From: Companilactobacillus ginsenosidimutans
Lineage (GTDB): Bacteria; Bacillota; Bacilli; Lactobacillales; Lactobacillaceae
Reading direction: 5' to 3'
DNA length: 64,000 nt
Assembly (NCBI RefSeq): GCF_001050475.1
Contig: NZ_CP012034.1
Span: 1,674,001-1,738,000 of the forward strand
Of the stretch, positions 52,092 through 62,500 are shown in pieces. A model generated the notes under the pieces. That model worked only from the letters and a program-made list of their open reading frames with translations. It was not told the origin of the DNA and did not search any database. Made by a program: the position numbers and the translations under genes. Within the stretch, counting starts at the first letter, position 1. Each line of letters starts with the position of its first letter.

Positions 52092-53012
52092 CTAGAGATA
52101 CTTTTTTAAAAATTTATCTACAGTTGCTTGGTAATTCACTGAGTCAACATAGTAACTTCGGATGTGAACACCCTTGTCCAGTGAGTAAGTTTCCTTTGGA
52201 AAGTCACCGAATTCAAGCAATTCATCCCTCATAAAGTATGGCACAGCTGTGTCTTGTTTCCCATGCATAAATAAAATTGGTAAGTGGCAATTTTGCAGAG
52301 CCTTTGTACAGTCAGCTTGACCATAGAAAAAACCAGCACGAACTTTGGACACAATCGAAATCATGCGTAACAACCAACGGCCAGAAATATGATAACGATC
52401 TTTGAAGTGGTAGTTGACTACCTCCTCCATGCTAGTGTACCCAGAGTCCTCTATGACGGCTTTTACGTTATCCGGTAACTTTGTACCCGCCGTCATCATA
52501 ACGGTCGCTGCACCCATGGAGGCACCAAATATGACCACTTTTTCGTCAGGACGTTTCTTTAGCAGCTCATCAATCCAAGCTTTCGTGTCGATACTCTCAA
52601 GATAACCAAATCCTTGATACTTACCTTCACTCTTCCCTGCAGCCTGATTATCAATTTGCAAAACATTATAACCAAGCTTGTTGAAAAGTTGCGCGTGAAT
52701 ATCGAGTGAACTGTGGTCAACCGCAAAACCATGCACGATTAAAACGGTCGTATTTGACGGCTTAACCGTTGGTACGAACCATCCATATAACTTATTACTA
52801 TTCGAAGTAATTGTCCACTCCTCGCGAGGAAGCTTCAAATAAGCAGCAGTAGCCTCGTCGATACCAGGATCACGCGTCACATGTGGAGCGTCCGAACCCA
52901 TCGCATTACTATTTCTCTTCTGTAAATACAAAAAGAGCGCATTCAAAATTAGAACAATCAGTAGCAATACTACAACTAAAATCACGATAGTCATTGTCAT
53001 AAAATCCCTCAT
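52092..53012 (-). CDS. Membrane-anchored alpha/beta hydrolase
   Basis: 306 residues. One N-terminal membrane helix (about 7-28), then a hydrolase domain with VHGFAVDHSS as oxyanion loop, nucleophile Ser in GASMGA, Asp in the LFMHGKQDTAVP segment, and a late His (KGVHIRSYY). Serine esterase/thioesterase type with a BAAT/YqkD-like look. Its ATG overlaps the MFS stop, so the two are coupled. Confidence 0.85.
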   Translation of the reverse strand: MRDFMTMTIVILVVVLLLIVLILNALFLYLQKRNSNAMGSDAPHVTRDPGIDEATAAYLKLPREEWTITSNSNKLYGWFVPTVKPSNTTVLIVHGFAVDHSSLDIHAQLFNKLGYNVLQIDNQAAGKSEGKYQGFGYLESIDTKAWIDELLKKRPDEKVVIFGASMGAATVMMTAGTKLPDNVKAVIEDSGYTSMEEVVNYHFKDRYHISGRWLLRMISIVSKVRAGFFYGQADCTKALQNCHLPILFMHGKQDTAVPYFMRDELLEFGDFPKETYSLDKGVHIRSYYVDSVNYQATVDKFLKKYL

Positions 53013-54202
53013 TTTTCCAATTCTTTAACACCATTTAATGATAACGCAACTACGATCATCGCTGCGGTAATACCGTAAAATAAATTTCCAAAAGATAGCA
53101 CTGTAACGATAATACTTCCGGCGTATGGACCAATTGCCCGACCAAGCGAGCCCATTATTGTATACAAACTTTGTAAAGAGCCACGATTTTTACTAGTCGA
53201 CATTTTGTTCAATAGAGCTGGTATGGTTGGGAAAACCATTGACTCTCCAACGGTCAGTATCAACATTGATACGATGAACATCCAGTATTTATTGGCGTTC
53301 GGAAGGATTAAGAATGATAATCCCATAATAATTATTCCGACTAAAATTTGATGTTTCAACAATTTAAACATTTTCGACATGATACGATTCATAATTGGTT
53401 GAATTAGTAGCAGTGAACCAGCATTAACGGTGAAGACGATACTGTATTCTCGCTTGCTAAATCCCTCGTTCAGCATATAAACGGACATGTTGCTGTCCCA
53501 CTGGGTGTAGCCCATCCACATGACAAATACGCCTAAACTGATGATGATCAGGTTGGTCAAATAACGACGCCCACCAATGATTTCCTTGGGATCGGCAGTT
53601 TCTGCACTGACATGATACTCATGAGTCTTTTCGGCCTCTTCGTTTGTAGCATCAAGCAAGTTTGCCTTGAAAAAGACAATTAAGATGCACAATACGAATA
53701 GGATAACTGGTATAAAGAAAGTGAGAAAAACACTGTACTCAAAAATGAATCCAACAGCGGTTGACCCAATGGCAATTCCCATGTTAGCTGCTAAATACAT
53801 GTTATTGAATAAGACTCGGCTGTCACCAACTGTTTGTTCTGCCACAAAAGCAGTATAAGCATTGATTGCAGTATAGGAAATTCCCATTCCAAATCCCAAC
53901 ATCACTAGCATGAACAAGTAGCTTGGCCAAATATGATGCACTGTCATCCCTAACAATGAAATGACGGCGATTATATAACCAATCTGCAAGGTCCACTTCT
54001 TCGAGATTTTATCAAACAGTACTCCCCCAAGGGCATTTCCTAACATCATAAATCCGGAATACACCATAAGTGAGAACCCAGCAGTAGTCAAAGGTTGGTT
54101 TAAATTTTTATTAATAAAGATCATATTAACAGGCAGTATAAACCCCATAACCATATTAAATGTAATATTTAATATCAATAACCATAATTTTTGTGATCGC
54201 AT
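53009..54202 (-). CDS. MFS transporter (drug efflux type)
   Basis: 397 residues with twelve membrane segments. GGVLFDKISKKWTLQIGYI between helices 2 and 3 is the MFS loop signature. Layout is that of DHA1 multidrug exporters (MdtH-like). Start after AAGGAAGTGAAAAA. It is preceded by a structured leader with a terminator, so expression is probably controlled by attenuation. Confidence 0.85.
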   Translation of the reverse strand: MRSQKLWLLILNITFNMVMGFILPVNMIFINKNLNQPLTTAGFSLMVYSGFMMLGNALGGVLFDKISKKWTLQIGYIIAVISLLGMTVHHIWPSYLFMLVMLGFGMGISYTAINAYTAFVAEQTVGDSRVLFNNMYLAANMGIAIGSTAVGFIFEYSVFLTFFIPVILFVLCILIVFFKANLLDATNEEAEKTHEYHVSAETADPKEIIGGRRYLTNLIIISLGVFVMWMGYTQWDSNMSVYMLNEGFSKREYSIVFTVNAGSLLLIQPIMNRIMSKMFKLLKHQILVGIIIMGLSFLILPNANKYWMFIVSMLILTVGESMVFPTIPALLNKMSTSKNRGSLQSLYTIMGSLGRAIGPYAGSIIVTVLSFGNLFYGITAAMIVVALSLNGVKELEK

Positions 54203-54235
54203 TTTTTCACTTCCTTACATAATTTTGTCAAAAAA

Positions 54236-54420
54236 AAATACCGTGGTAGTTAAACCATGGTATTTCTTTGGTAGTACTCATATGAGTAAACAGCTAAGAA
54301 GGTTCACACAACTTGCCGTAAGTATCGCTCACAATTTTCCGGTGAGTGTTGCTTGATACCCTACCTTCGAATGTCATCCTAAATCGATGACTCTCGACTC
54401 ATCGCATACAGTACATACTA
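54236..54420 (-). promoter_or_regulatory. Structured 5' leader with terminator upstream of the MFS gene
   Basis: On minus, TTGAAG and TAGTAT spaced 17 bases form a promoter right after the Mga-like gene. A leader of about 180 bases follows: a CGATGA/TCATCG hairpin, an outer GAAGGT/ACCTTC stem enclosing GTATC/GATAC and CTCAC/GTGAG, a possible CAACAC/GTTGTG long-range pairing, then a terminator (AATACC../GGTATT) with a run of eight T just before the MFS ribosome binding site. I do not recognise a known riboswitch class. Confidence 0.6.
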
Positions 54421-54443
54421 AGCTATTTACGTCCAAACTTCAA

Positions 54444-56057
54444 CTAAATTGTTGTAGTTCCGGCAACTTTTTCATCTGTCCAAATCTTATAGATCAAGTT
54501 GAGCAATCCACCCATTTGACCATCGACCCCGTTGTACATCCAACGGTAAATACATACGTCGTCTTTCATTTCTTCAGCTGGAAGGTTGCTGCTATTAGCT
54601 GTAACTACAATATCCGCATCTTTGGAATCACTAACGATACTTACATATGGTAAGGCTTCAAGAGTGATTGCCAAGTCAGAATATACTAAGAAGAATGATT
54701 CAAGTTCAAGGTAAACGTGAACTTGGATATTTTCGTTATATAGTGAGAAGAAACGGTATGCAATTGCATAAAGTGCATCTGAGATAAGTTTTGACTTACC
54801 TTTCAATGAACTATATTTGTCACGTCTCATCAAGTGTTGAACTGTTGAGCCGACCTTGCTCTTCAAGTTTTCATCAGTCAAACTACTCATCGCATCCCCA
54901 AAGCCTGAGAACAAGTTAAGGATTTCGATGAAGTTTTGATCCAATGCTAAAACACCAATGATACAAGTAGTTAAGTTGTACTTGTAACGCATGAATTCCT
55001 TGTGTGACAAGGCAAAATCAGACACAGTTTGCTCAACATCATATGGAATAAGATCCAAGAAATCATCAATAAAGTTGGCGAAAAGTGGATTATATTTCAC
55101 AAGTTGTCTTGAGACTGTTTGTAGGTACTCTTCTGATACTTCGAATGTTGTAGGCACGCACATTAGCAAAATATAAAAGTCAGCTGATTGGAACATTTGC
55201 TCTTCATAGCTGATTGAGCTCATGGCACGTCTTAATTCTTTAACATCGTCAGAGTTGTTATTTGAATCATCAAATAACGCACTTGCCCCTTCAAAAATAT
55301 TAGGGAAAGGATAATTGATAACACTTAGTGCTTCAATATTTTGCATATGATTGCCGCCCAGAATACGGTAAGCATGTGCCATAACAACATAAGCATAAAA
55401 CAATTTTGTAATTGTATTAATTGGTTGTAAACGATATTTCTCTAAAGCAATATCAACAACCTTAAATTCTGTGTTCTTTGAGAATAGTTCAAATGGCCAT
55501 ACGTATCCCCGAGTTGCATTCCAGTACAATGCAGCCACAGCCAAACGAATTGCTTCCTCATTTCCCACAAAGCGCATTGGTTCATAGGCAATTCTAACGC
55601 CGAAACGTTTGAGATATCCTCTAACAGGTTTCAAGTGACGCAAAACAGTAGCTTTACTACTATTCAAGTCAGTATAGAACTGTCTGAATGAGCTCTCGTT
55701 GCCCTTCACAATGGCATCCAAAAAACGATAACCATCTGATCTAGTTGTTAAAAATGCGTGGTAACCGTCTCTTGTAACGGCAAACATTTCTTCGATCGTA
55801 TAATCATCTTTTTTGAGAATTTCTTTGAAGTCGTCTTGAATACCTAAAAAGGTATTATAGACACTTCCGTAACTCTTGTTCATTTGATATGCAGCTTTTC
55901 TCAAGTTGATATCTTTAACTTTAATGTCTCTGTTTCTATAAGTACCAATCAAATCAGCACTAGCCAATTGGTTCGTACGAATTAGTTTAATTTTATTGAA
56001 TAACTGAATCTTTTCTACCTCAGATTTAGACAAGAATAAATCAGTAAAACTATCCAA
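54444..56057 (-). CDS. Mga-like transcriptional regulator
   Basis: 537 residues from a TTG at 56057 that has GGAGGTGATACTA just before it; the earlier ATG at 56078 would place that site inside the gene. Helix-turn-helix regions (about 15-110, with MNKSYGSVYNTF and SSKATVLRHLKPVRGYL) and long helical PRD-like C-terminal parts fit the Mga/AtxA family, whose members control surface and virulence genes and may respond to PTS phosphorylation. It lies directly downstream of the giant gene on the same strand. Confidence 0.75.
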   Translation of the reverse strand: MDSFTDLFLSKSEVEKIQLFNKIKLIRTNQLASADLIGTYRNRDIKVKDINLRKAAYQMNKSYGSVYNTFLGIQDDFKEILKKDDYTIEEMFAVTRDGYHAFLTTRSDGYRFLDAIVKGNESSFRQFYTDLNSSKATVLRHLKPVRGYLKRFGVRIAYEPMRFVGNEEAIRLAVAALYWNATRGYVWPFELFSKNTEFKVVDIALEKYRLQPINTITKLFYAYVVMAHAYRILGGNHMQNIEALSVINYPFPNIFEGASALFDDSNNNSDDVKELRRAMSSISYEEQMFQSADFYILLMCVPTTFEVSEEYLQTVSRQLVKYNPLFANFIDDFLDLIPYDVEQTVSDFALSHKEFMRYKYNLTTCIIGVLALDQNFIEILNLFSGFGDAMSSLTDENLKSKVGSTVQHLMRRDKYSSLKGKSKLISDALYAIAYRFFSLYNENIQVHVYLELESFFLVYSDLAITLEALPYVSIVSDSKDADIVVTANSSNLPAEEMKDDVCIYRWMYNGVDGQMGGLLNLIYKIWTDEKVAGTTTI

Positions 56058-56293
56058 TAGTATCACCTCCCGAGTCATATAGATTATATCACGGTATTAT
56101 TTTTTTACTAAATTGATGTGAAAAAAAATCATAATCTAATTAATCTCAGATACAATTCTCGATACTATTTTTCATAAATTTTCACAAAACTGGACCCTAG
56201 GAATACTATGATGTAGGTATTTGCACCAATTTTCAAACCGGCTTACATTTGTGATTTTCCTTATCCAATCCAAATATTACATTTTTATGACAA

Positions 56294-56325
56294 AAAAATA
56301 ACCACCCGCTTAGGGGTGGTTATTT
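56294..56325 (-). terminator. Terminator downstream of the giant gene
   Basis: AATAACCACCC pairs with GGGTGGTTATT over GCTTAGG-type loop; the A7 tract at 56287-56293 gives the U-tract on minus. Confidence 0.88.
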
Positions 56326-56444
56326 TGTTCGGTTCATAAACATTTCGCATAATATCAATGAGTATTGAAAACTTGTATGCGACTAAATTCGTGATTCATA
56401 GTATCAATTTTTTATGTTATTGAGACATTTTACGAATCAGATAC

Positions 56445-56563
56445 TTACGTATCCGCTGGGTTTGAATCTAGGAAGGCTTCCACACCGATCACTAAATTCA
56501 ATCCGTAAACATGAGTATAACTTGTGAGTGGTTTTCTTCCACAATAACGATTTTCTAGTCTAA
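56445..56563 (-). pseudogene. Frameshifted SLAP-like tail of the giant gene
   Basis: Directly after the giant frame's stop, another minus frame stays open for about 35 codons. It begins NRYCGRKPLTSYTHVYGLNL, continues VIGVEAFLDSNPADT and stops at 56445. With the end of the giant frame (GYGIRGIPS..WVHNDPLVLD) it makes one plausible SLAP wall-binding unit. One lost base between LD and ENR would explain the break. Confidence 0.55.
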
Positions 56564-59500
56564 GACTAGTGGATCGTTATGTACCCAGAATCCTACTGAT
56601 GGTATTCCACGAATTCCGTAGCCAGGTTCTGGTACCTCGCCGGGAGTTCCTGGTGTACCTGGAGTTCCTGGTACTACTGCACCAGGTGTTCCAGCCATAC
56701 CACCTAACATACCAATCAATCCTACTGGTAATAAGATGAGTCCACCTAAGATTAATCCGAATCCTGGAATTACTAAGCCTAAGCCGAGTAGTTGTAATCC
56801 AAGGTTAAATACCAATGGAATTACGCTCAACAAGAACAATGGTAATGTCAAAAGACTAATTAATAATGGTAATAACATCAATCCAAGTAGTGGAATTGCG
56901 ATAGCTAACTTCAATAGCAATGGCAAGATTACATGATTGAGTAACATCAATCCAAGAGCGATTAACGGACGAACCAACACGTTCAAGAATAGTAATGGTA
57001 CTAACAATGGTAGTAATGCGTTACCTAATGCTAACAAGCCTACTAATGGCAAAGCGATTAGATGTGCTAACAAGTTATTCAATAGCATCAATGGTGTTAA
57101 TGCTAAGAATGTCAATCCATTGGCTAACAATGGTAAGCCGAGTACTAATAGAGGTTTGATTAGGATCTTTAGAGGGAGGATTGCTAAGTCAAATAAGTCT
57201 TTGAGTACTCCAGGCAATGCCAAGAGGATAGCTAATGTGTCGCCTAATAATCTCAATCCTTTGACCAAATTACGCAATACAACGATAGGTAAGATGATCA
57301 AGGCTGGAATGTTAGCGATAGCTAACATGATGCCAAGGTTGATCAAGATAGGCAATATCGCCTTATCGATTGGTAACGTGATCAAGGTTAGGAGACCTAA
57401 GTTTAATAAGAACAATGGTAATGTGAGAAGTCCTGAAATTAATGGCAATGCCAACAATCCTAAGATGTTCAATCCTGTATGAATAATTGGGAACAATAAT
57501 GCTGCCAACAATAGAGGAAGAGCCAACTTAATTAGATCATTCAAGACCTTCAAGAATGCGATTGGTGTTCCTACCAATCCAAGTGCCAATGCCAATGGTA
57601 ATAACAATGGTAGTAATGGCCAGAACAATGGGTTAAGCATTGTTAACAATGTTAATAATCCAAGTGCTGGAATTGCTAATGCATTGAATAAATCAATTGG
57701 CAATGAGAACAATGGTCCGAGGATATCTTTCAAGATGTCAGCCAACTTGAATGGTATCAACATACCTAATGCTGCTTGTAATGGCAAAATCAATGGTAGT
57801 AATGGCCATAAGATTGGGTTAAGTAATGCAATCAATGCACTTAGACCAAGAAGTAATGGTAATCCAAGTAATCCGAGTAGATCGAATGGTAACTTAATCA
57901 ATCCGTTCAAGGCACCTAATACTAATGGTATTAAGTTACCTAACAATAGTGCTAATGGTAATGCTAATAATGCATTTCCGATGAACTTCAATGGCAATAA
58001 TAATAGATCTGCCAAAAGCTTAATTGGTAAGTTGCCAAGCAATGCCAATAGAGGTAACAACAATGTTAATCCAATTGGTAAGCTCAATAACATCATTGCT
58101 AATGTTATTAATGGCAATGTTACTAAGAAGTTGATCAATCCTGCTAACAATGGAAGACCTAACAACAATAGTGGTAAGCCAACAAATGTTCTCAATAGAT
58201 TGTTCAAAAGCTTGAATGGAAGAGTTAATAACTCTAATCCAAGTAGTGCCCAGAAGGCAACTCTTCTCAAGATATTGAGTAATGGTAAGTTGAACCATAG
58301 TGGCATTGTCAATAAGACTAATGCTAATGGGATCAAGTTTCTCAATAACTTCAATCCGGCTCTTAATAAGTTCAATGGTAATAATGCTAGGAATGTCAAT
58401 GCTTGTGCAAGCAATGGCAAGACTAGATGTAATACATTTCCGAGTAATACGTTACCTACTAACTTCAATAGGAACAATGGGATAAATCCTAACAAGTCTA
58501 ACAATGGTAATCCAAGAAGACCAAGGCCATCTAAGACTAAGTTTGAAATAGGATATGCTAGTAATCCTGCAAGTGCGCCCCATAGAAGTGGTGCAATTAA
58601 GTTTCTCAAGGTATCAAGTAAGAGTGGAAGTCCAAGCAATTGTGTTAATAACAACAATGGAAGAGCTAACAATCTTACACCAGGAATCAATGTACCTAAC
58701 AATGCTAATAAGTTTAGCAATGGAAGTCCAAGTAATCCAAGGATATCAAGTGGTAAGCCACCTAAGAAACCTCTCAACAATGGTGTCAAGATAGCGGCTG
58801 CGATTGCTGGAATTAAGCTTGTTAATAAGTTCAACAAGATTAATCCAGGAACTAAGAGCAATTTAGCTAATAATTTAGTATTAAATGTTCTTAGAGCTGC
58901 AAGAGCTGGTACTAAGATCCAGTTAATAGGATTCAAGAATTGCAATGGTCCAAAGATTGGTAACAACAATAAGTTAGTTAATCCTGCTACTAATAATGGA
59001 AGAATTGTATTTCTCAATAAGTCACGTAAGAACTTGAGTGGCATGAGTAATAGATTTAATAATGATAATCCGTTAATCAATGCTGGTATCAAGAACAAAC
59101 CATCGATTAACAAGTTAAGGAATGGAATGAATCCTGGTAATGCAAGAAGTCCTAACAAGACGAATCTGTTGAATGTCTTAATTAGATCAAGTAACAATCT
59201 CAATGCATTTGCCAATACGATAACTGGGTTGAGTAACAATCCAATTAATACTGGTAAGAAGTTTGCTACTAATGCTGATAATCCGTTTGCGATTAAGAAT
59301 GGTAATACACCCTTAGCAATTGGGAATACCAACAATGTTAATAATGCTAAGTTCAATAGGAATAATGGCAATGTTAGAAGTCCACTTAATAGTGGTAATA
59401 ACAATAGTCCAAGTACTCCATTTAATAGGTTCAATAGTGGCAATGCAAGCAATGTTACTAGTGGTCCTATTAATAATGTTAATGGTGATAGAATTCCGGC

Positions 59501-62500
59501 CAAGATTGCTAATGGAACAGAAATCAAGATGTTTCCAAGAATCAATAATGGTAAGAGTAATAAGTCAGCCAATAACTTGAGTGGCAAGATTGATAATGCT
59601 GCAAGCAATGGTAATAACAATGTTAATAAGATTGGTAATGATAATAACATGTTAATCAATGCGATAACTGGAAGTGTCAACAAGAATTCTGCAAGACCAG
59701 CTAATAATGGAAGAGCTAATCCCAACAATGGTAATCCAAGCAAACCAAGGATATTGTTGAATGCTTTAAGCAATGTTAATAACAATGCTGGAAGGATCAA
59801 TAATCTTCTCAATAAGTTGAGTGCTGGTAGTCCAAGCCATAGTGGCAATGTCAATAATGCTAATCCGAAGTTCAACAAGTTCAATCCAAGCTTGATAGCT
59901 CTTCTGACTAAGTTGAACAATGCTAATCCAATACCTGCTATTAGTTGTGCCAATAATGGTAAGCCGAATAACAACAATGGACGCAAGATAAATGCTTTGT
60001 TGAATAGTTTCAATAAGAAGATTGGAAGTGTTGCTAACAATCCGAGCAATGGAAGTAATAGAAGATCAAGAATGTCTTTAATTACGTTTGCTGCAAGATA
60101 TGTCAACAATCCTGCTAATCCGCCCCATAGAAGTGGAGCAATTAAGTTTCTCAATGTATCTAACAATAATGGTAATAATGCTAGTTGAGTTAGAAGCAAT
60201 AGAGGCAATCCTAATAATCTGAGACCTGGTGTTAAGGTACCAAGCAAGCCAAGGATATTAAGAAGTGGTAATGCTAATAATCCAAGAAGATCTAATGGCA
60301 AGCTACCAAGAATGTTACTCAAGAATCCTAATAGAAGACCATTCAATAATGCAGGAATCAAGCTCAATAATTTATTGTTCAAAAGCTTCAATGGTAACAA
60401 TAACAATGTTGATAATAATTGAACATTGAATGTTGTCAAAGCTGATAACAATGCCATTCTGAGCCACTTGAATGGGTTCAACAATGAGATTAGACCGAAG
60501 AATGGAATTAATGCCAAGAATGTCAAAGCCATAACTACTAATGGAAGAGCTAATTGGTTAAAGATATCAAGGATCCACTTCAATGGTGTTCTCAATAAGT
60601 TGAATAGTGCAATCAAGTTCAATAGTAATGGGATTAAGAATAATGCGTCATTCAATAAGTTGATGAATGGAATCAATCCAGGTAATCCTAATAATAAGAA
60701 TGCACCTAAGTCGATCAATACACCTAAACCTCTTAATAATGAGGCAATCAATCCGAAGATTTGAACAGGAATTGCGAGTAATGGTGATGTTAAACCAAAT
60801 GCTATTAAGGCATTAATTATAGGCAATGCAAGTTTTGTAATTGGGAATAATAATGCTGCAATGATTGTTCCAATAATCCATGTAGGAAGAATTGCAAGTA
60901 ATAGTAATGGAATTTGTACTAAGAATAAGTTAATTGCGTTTAATAAGAAGGTGTTAAGAATTGTTAATCCGATTGTCTTCAACAAGTTCAATAATGCTGA
61001 AATTACAAGGGTATTAAACATATCTAACAAGATCAATGGCAATGCCAACAAGTAAGGAAGCAATAGTGCAAGGCTTAATAGTTGTAATGGCAATGTGAAT
61101 AATTGATGCAAACCAGGTATAAGTGTCAATACTAAGTTGATGATGTTCATTCCGAGCAATAGTCCGAATAGAAGTAATCTAATCAAGTTAGGAATTGCTT
61201 GTCCAACAAGGTTTGATAGCAATGCTGCAGGAAGTGCTGCAAGTAGTCCAAGACCAAAGTTGAGAAGTCTTCTTAAGAAGTTGAGACCTAACAATAGTGG
61301 TAAGGCTAACAATGCTAGTGGAATTAACAATAGTGGCAATAGTAATGGTAGGAATGGTAACAATGTCAACAATCCTAATAACAATGTCAAAATTGGTTCG
61401 AGCAACAAGCTCATTAGGAATGGTAGGAATGCCATAGCAATTAATGTATTAGCAAGGGCCATGAGTCCTAATGCAATTGATAATACTAATGGAATTAATG
61501 GTAACAACAATGGAAGGATAAATCCTAGCAATGGTGTTAACAATGAGATACCAAACATGTTGGCAACGAAGAATGGCCAAATACCGAATAGCAAGTGACG
61601 AATGAATCCATCAACTGTTAATGCACCTGGTAACCAGAATGCAATTGGCATGTATGTCCAATCAAAGATCAATTGGATAATCCAACCAATGACTGGGACA
61701 AGTCCCATCCATTGAAGCATCATGAAGATTGGATTTGCAAAGACAATAAATACTGCGAATGCAAGAAGATCATGAATTGCTGGAACCCATTGGGTAGCGA
61801 ACATGAAGATACCGGCTAAGAACGAACCAATTGAGACAAATCCGAGAGCTAATTGAGCAATGATAATTGGAAGAATCATCAATGGATGTGCAATAGCTGC
61901 GGCGATAAAGCCAACACCTAGCAAGAATCCAACGATTGGTAAGTTGAATAGCATGAATAGGATGTCGTAAACCATCATTCTGACGAATCTAAGAACCATA
62001 AATGTTACGGCCCATGTTGCGTAGAAGATGACGGAAATCCAAAGTGCGAATACTGCGGGTACATTAATACCAATATTTGCAATAGCTACAACTGCAACAA
62101 TAGCAGCGGCTACTAAGATAATGAAGATATCAACTAAGAGTACAAATGGAATACCAACTACAACAGCTGGAATAATAAATGCAGTGTTGATAAAGATGAA
62201 TAGTAACAACCATTTAGCTAATGTCAATGAGATATTAGCAACAAGTGCGGCTGCAAAGTTAAATGCAAATGGTAATACTAATGATCCTAATCTCAATAAG
62301 TTAATGAGACCTAGTGATAATAGAGTTGTAATTAATGGTGCAGCAAATGCGAAGATGCTGATACCTTGCATCAAGATGTTCAATGGGTTGAGCCAGTTTA
62401 CAAACATTCCAATGAAATCAAAGATGATAGCTGGAAGTGTAAAGATTCTGAATGCCCAGAACAATACAGGGTTTTGCATTGCTGTGTAGAACAATTCAAT

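Noticed and set aside
54236..54420. T-box leader before the MFS gene
   Set aside because: No AGGGTGG/ACCGCG core or tRNA acceptor-pairing bulge is visible and the downstream gene is not amino-acid related.
57684..60188. 834-codon plus-strand open frame rich in Asn, Ser and Gly opposite the giant gene
   Set aside because: It is the mirror of Leu/Pro-rich codons (TTA, CTA, CCA, TTG) on the minus strand; it lacks a ribosome binding site and stops within the repeat, while the minus frame is open throughout and ends in a recognisable wall-binding-like tail.
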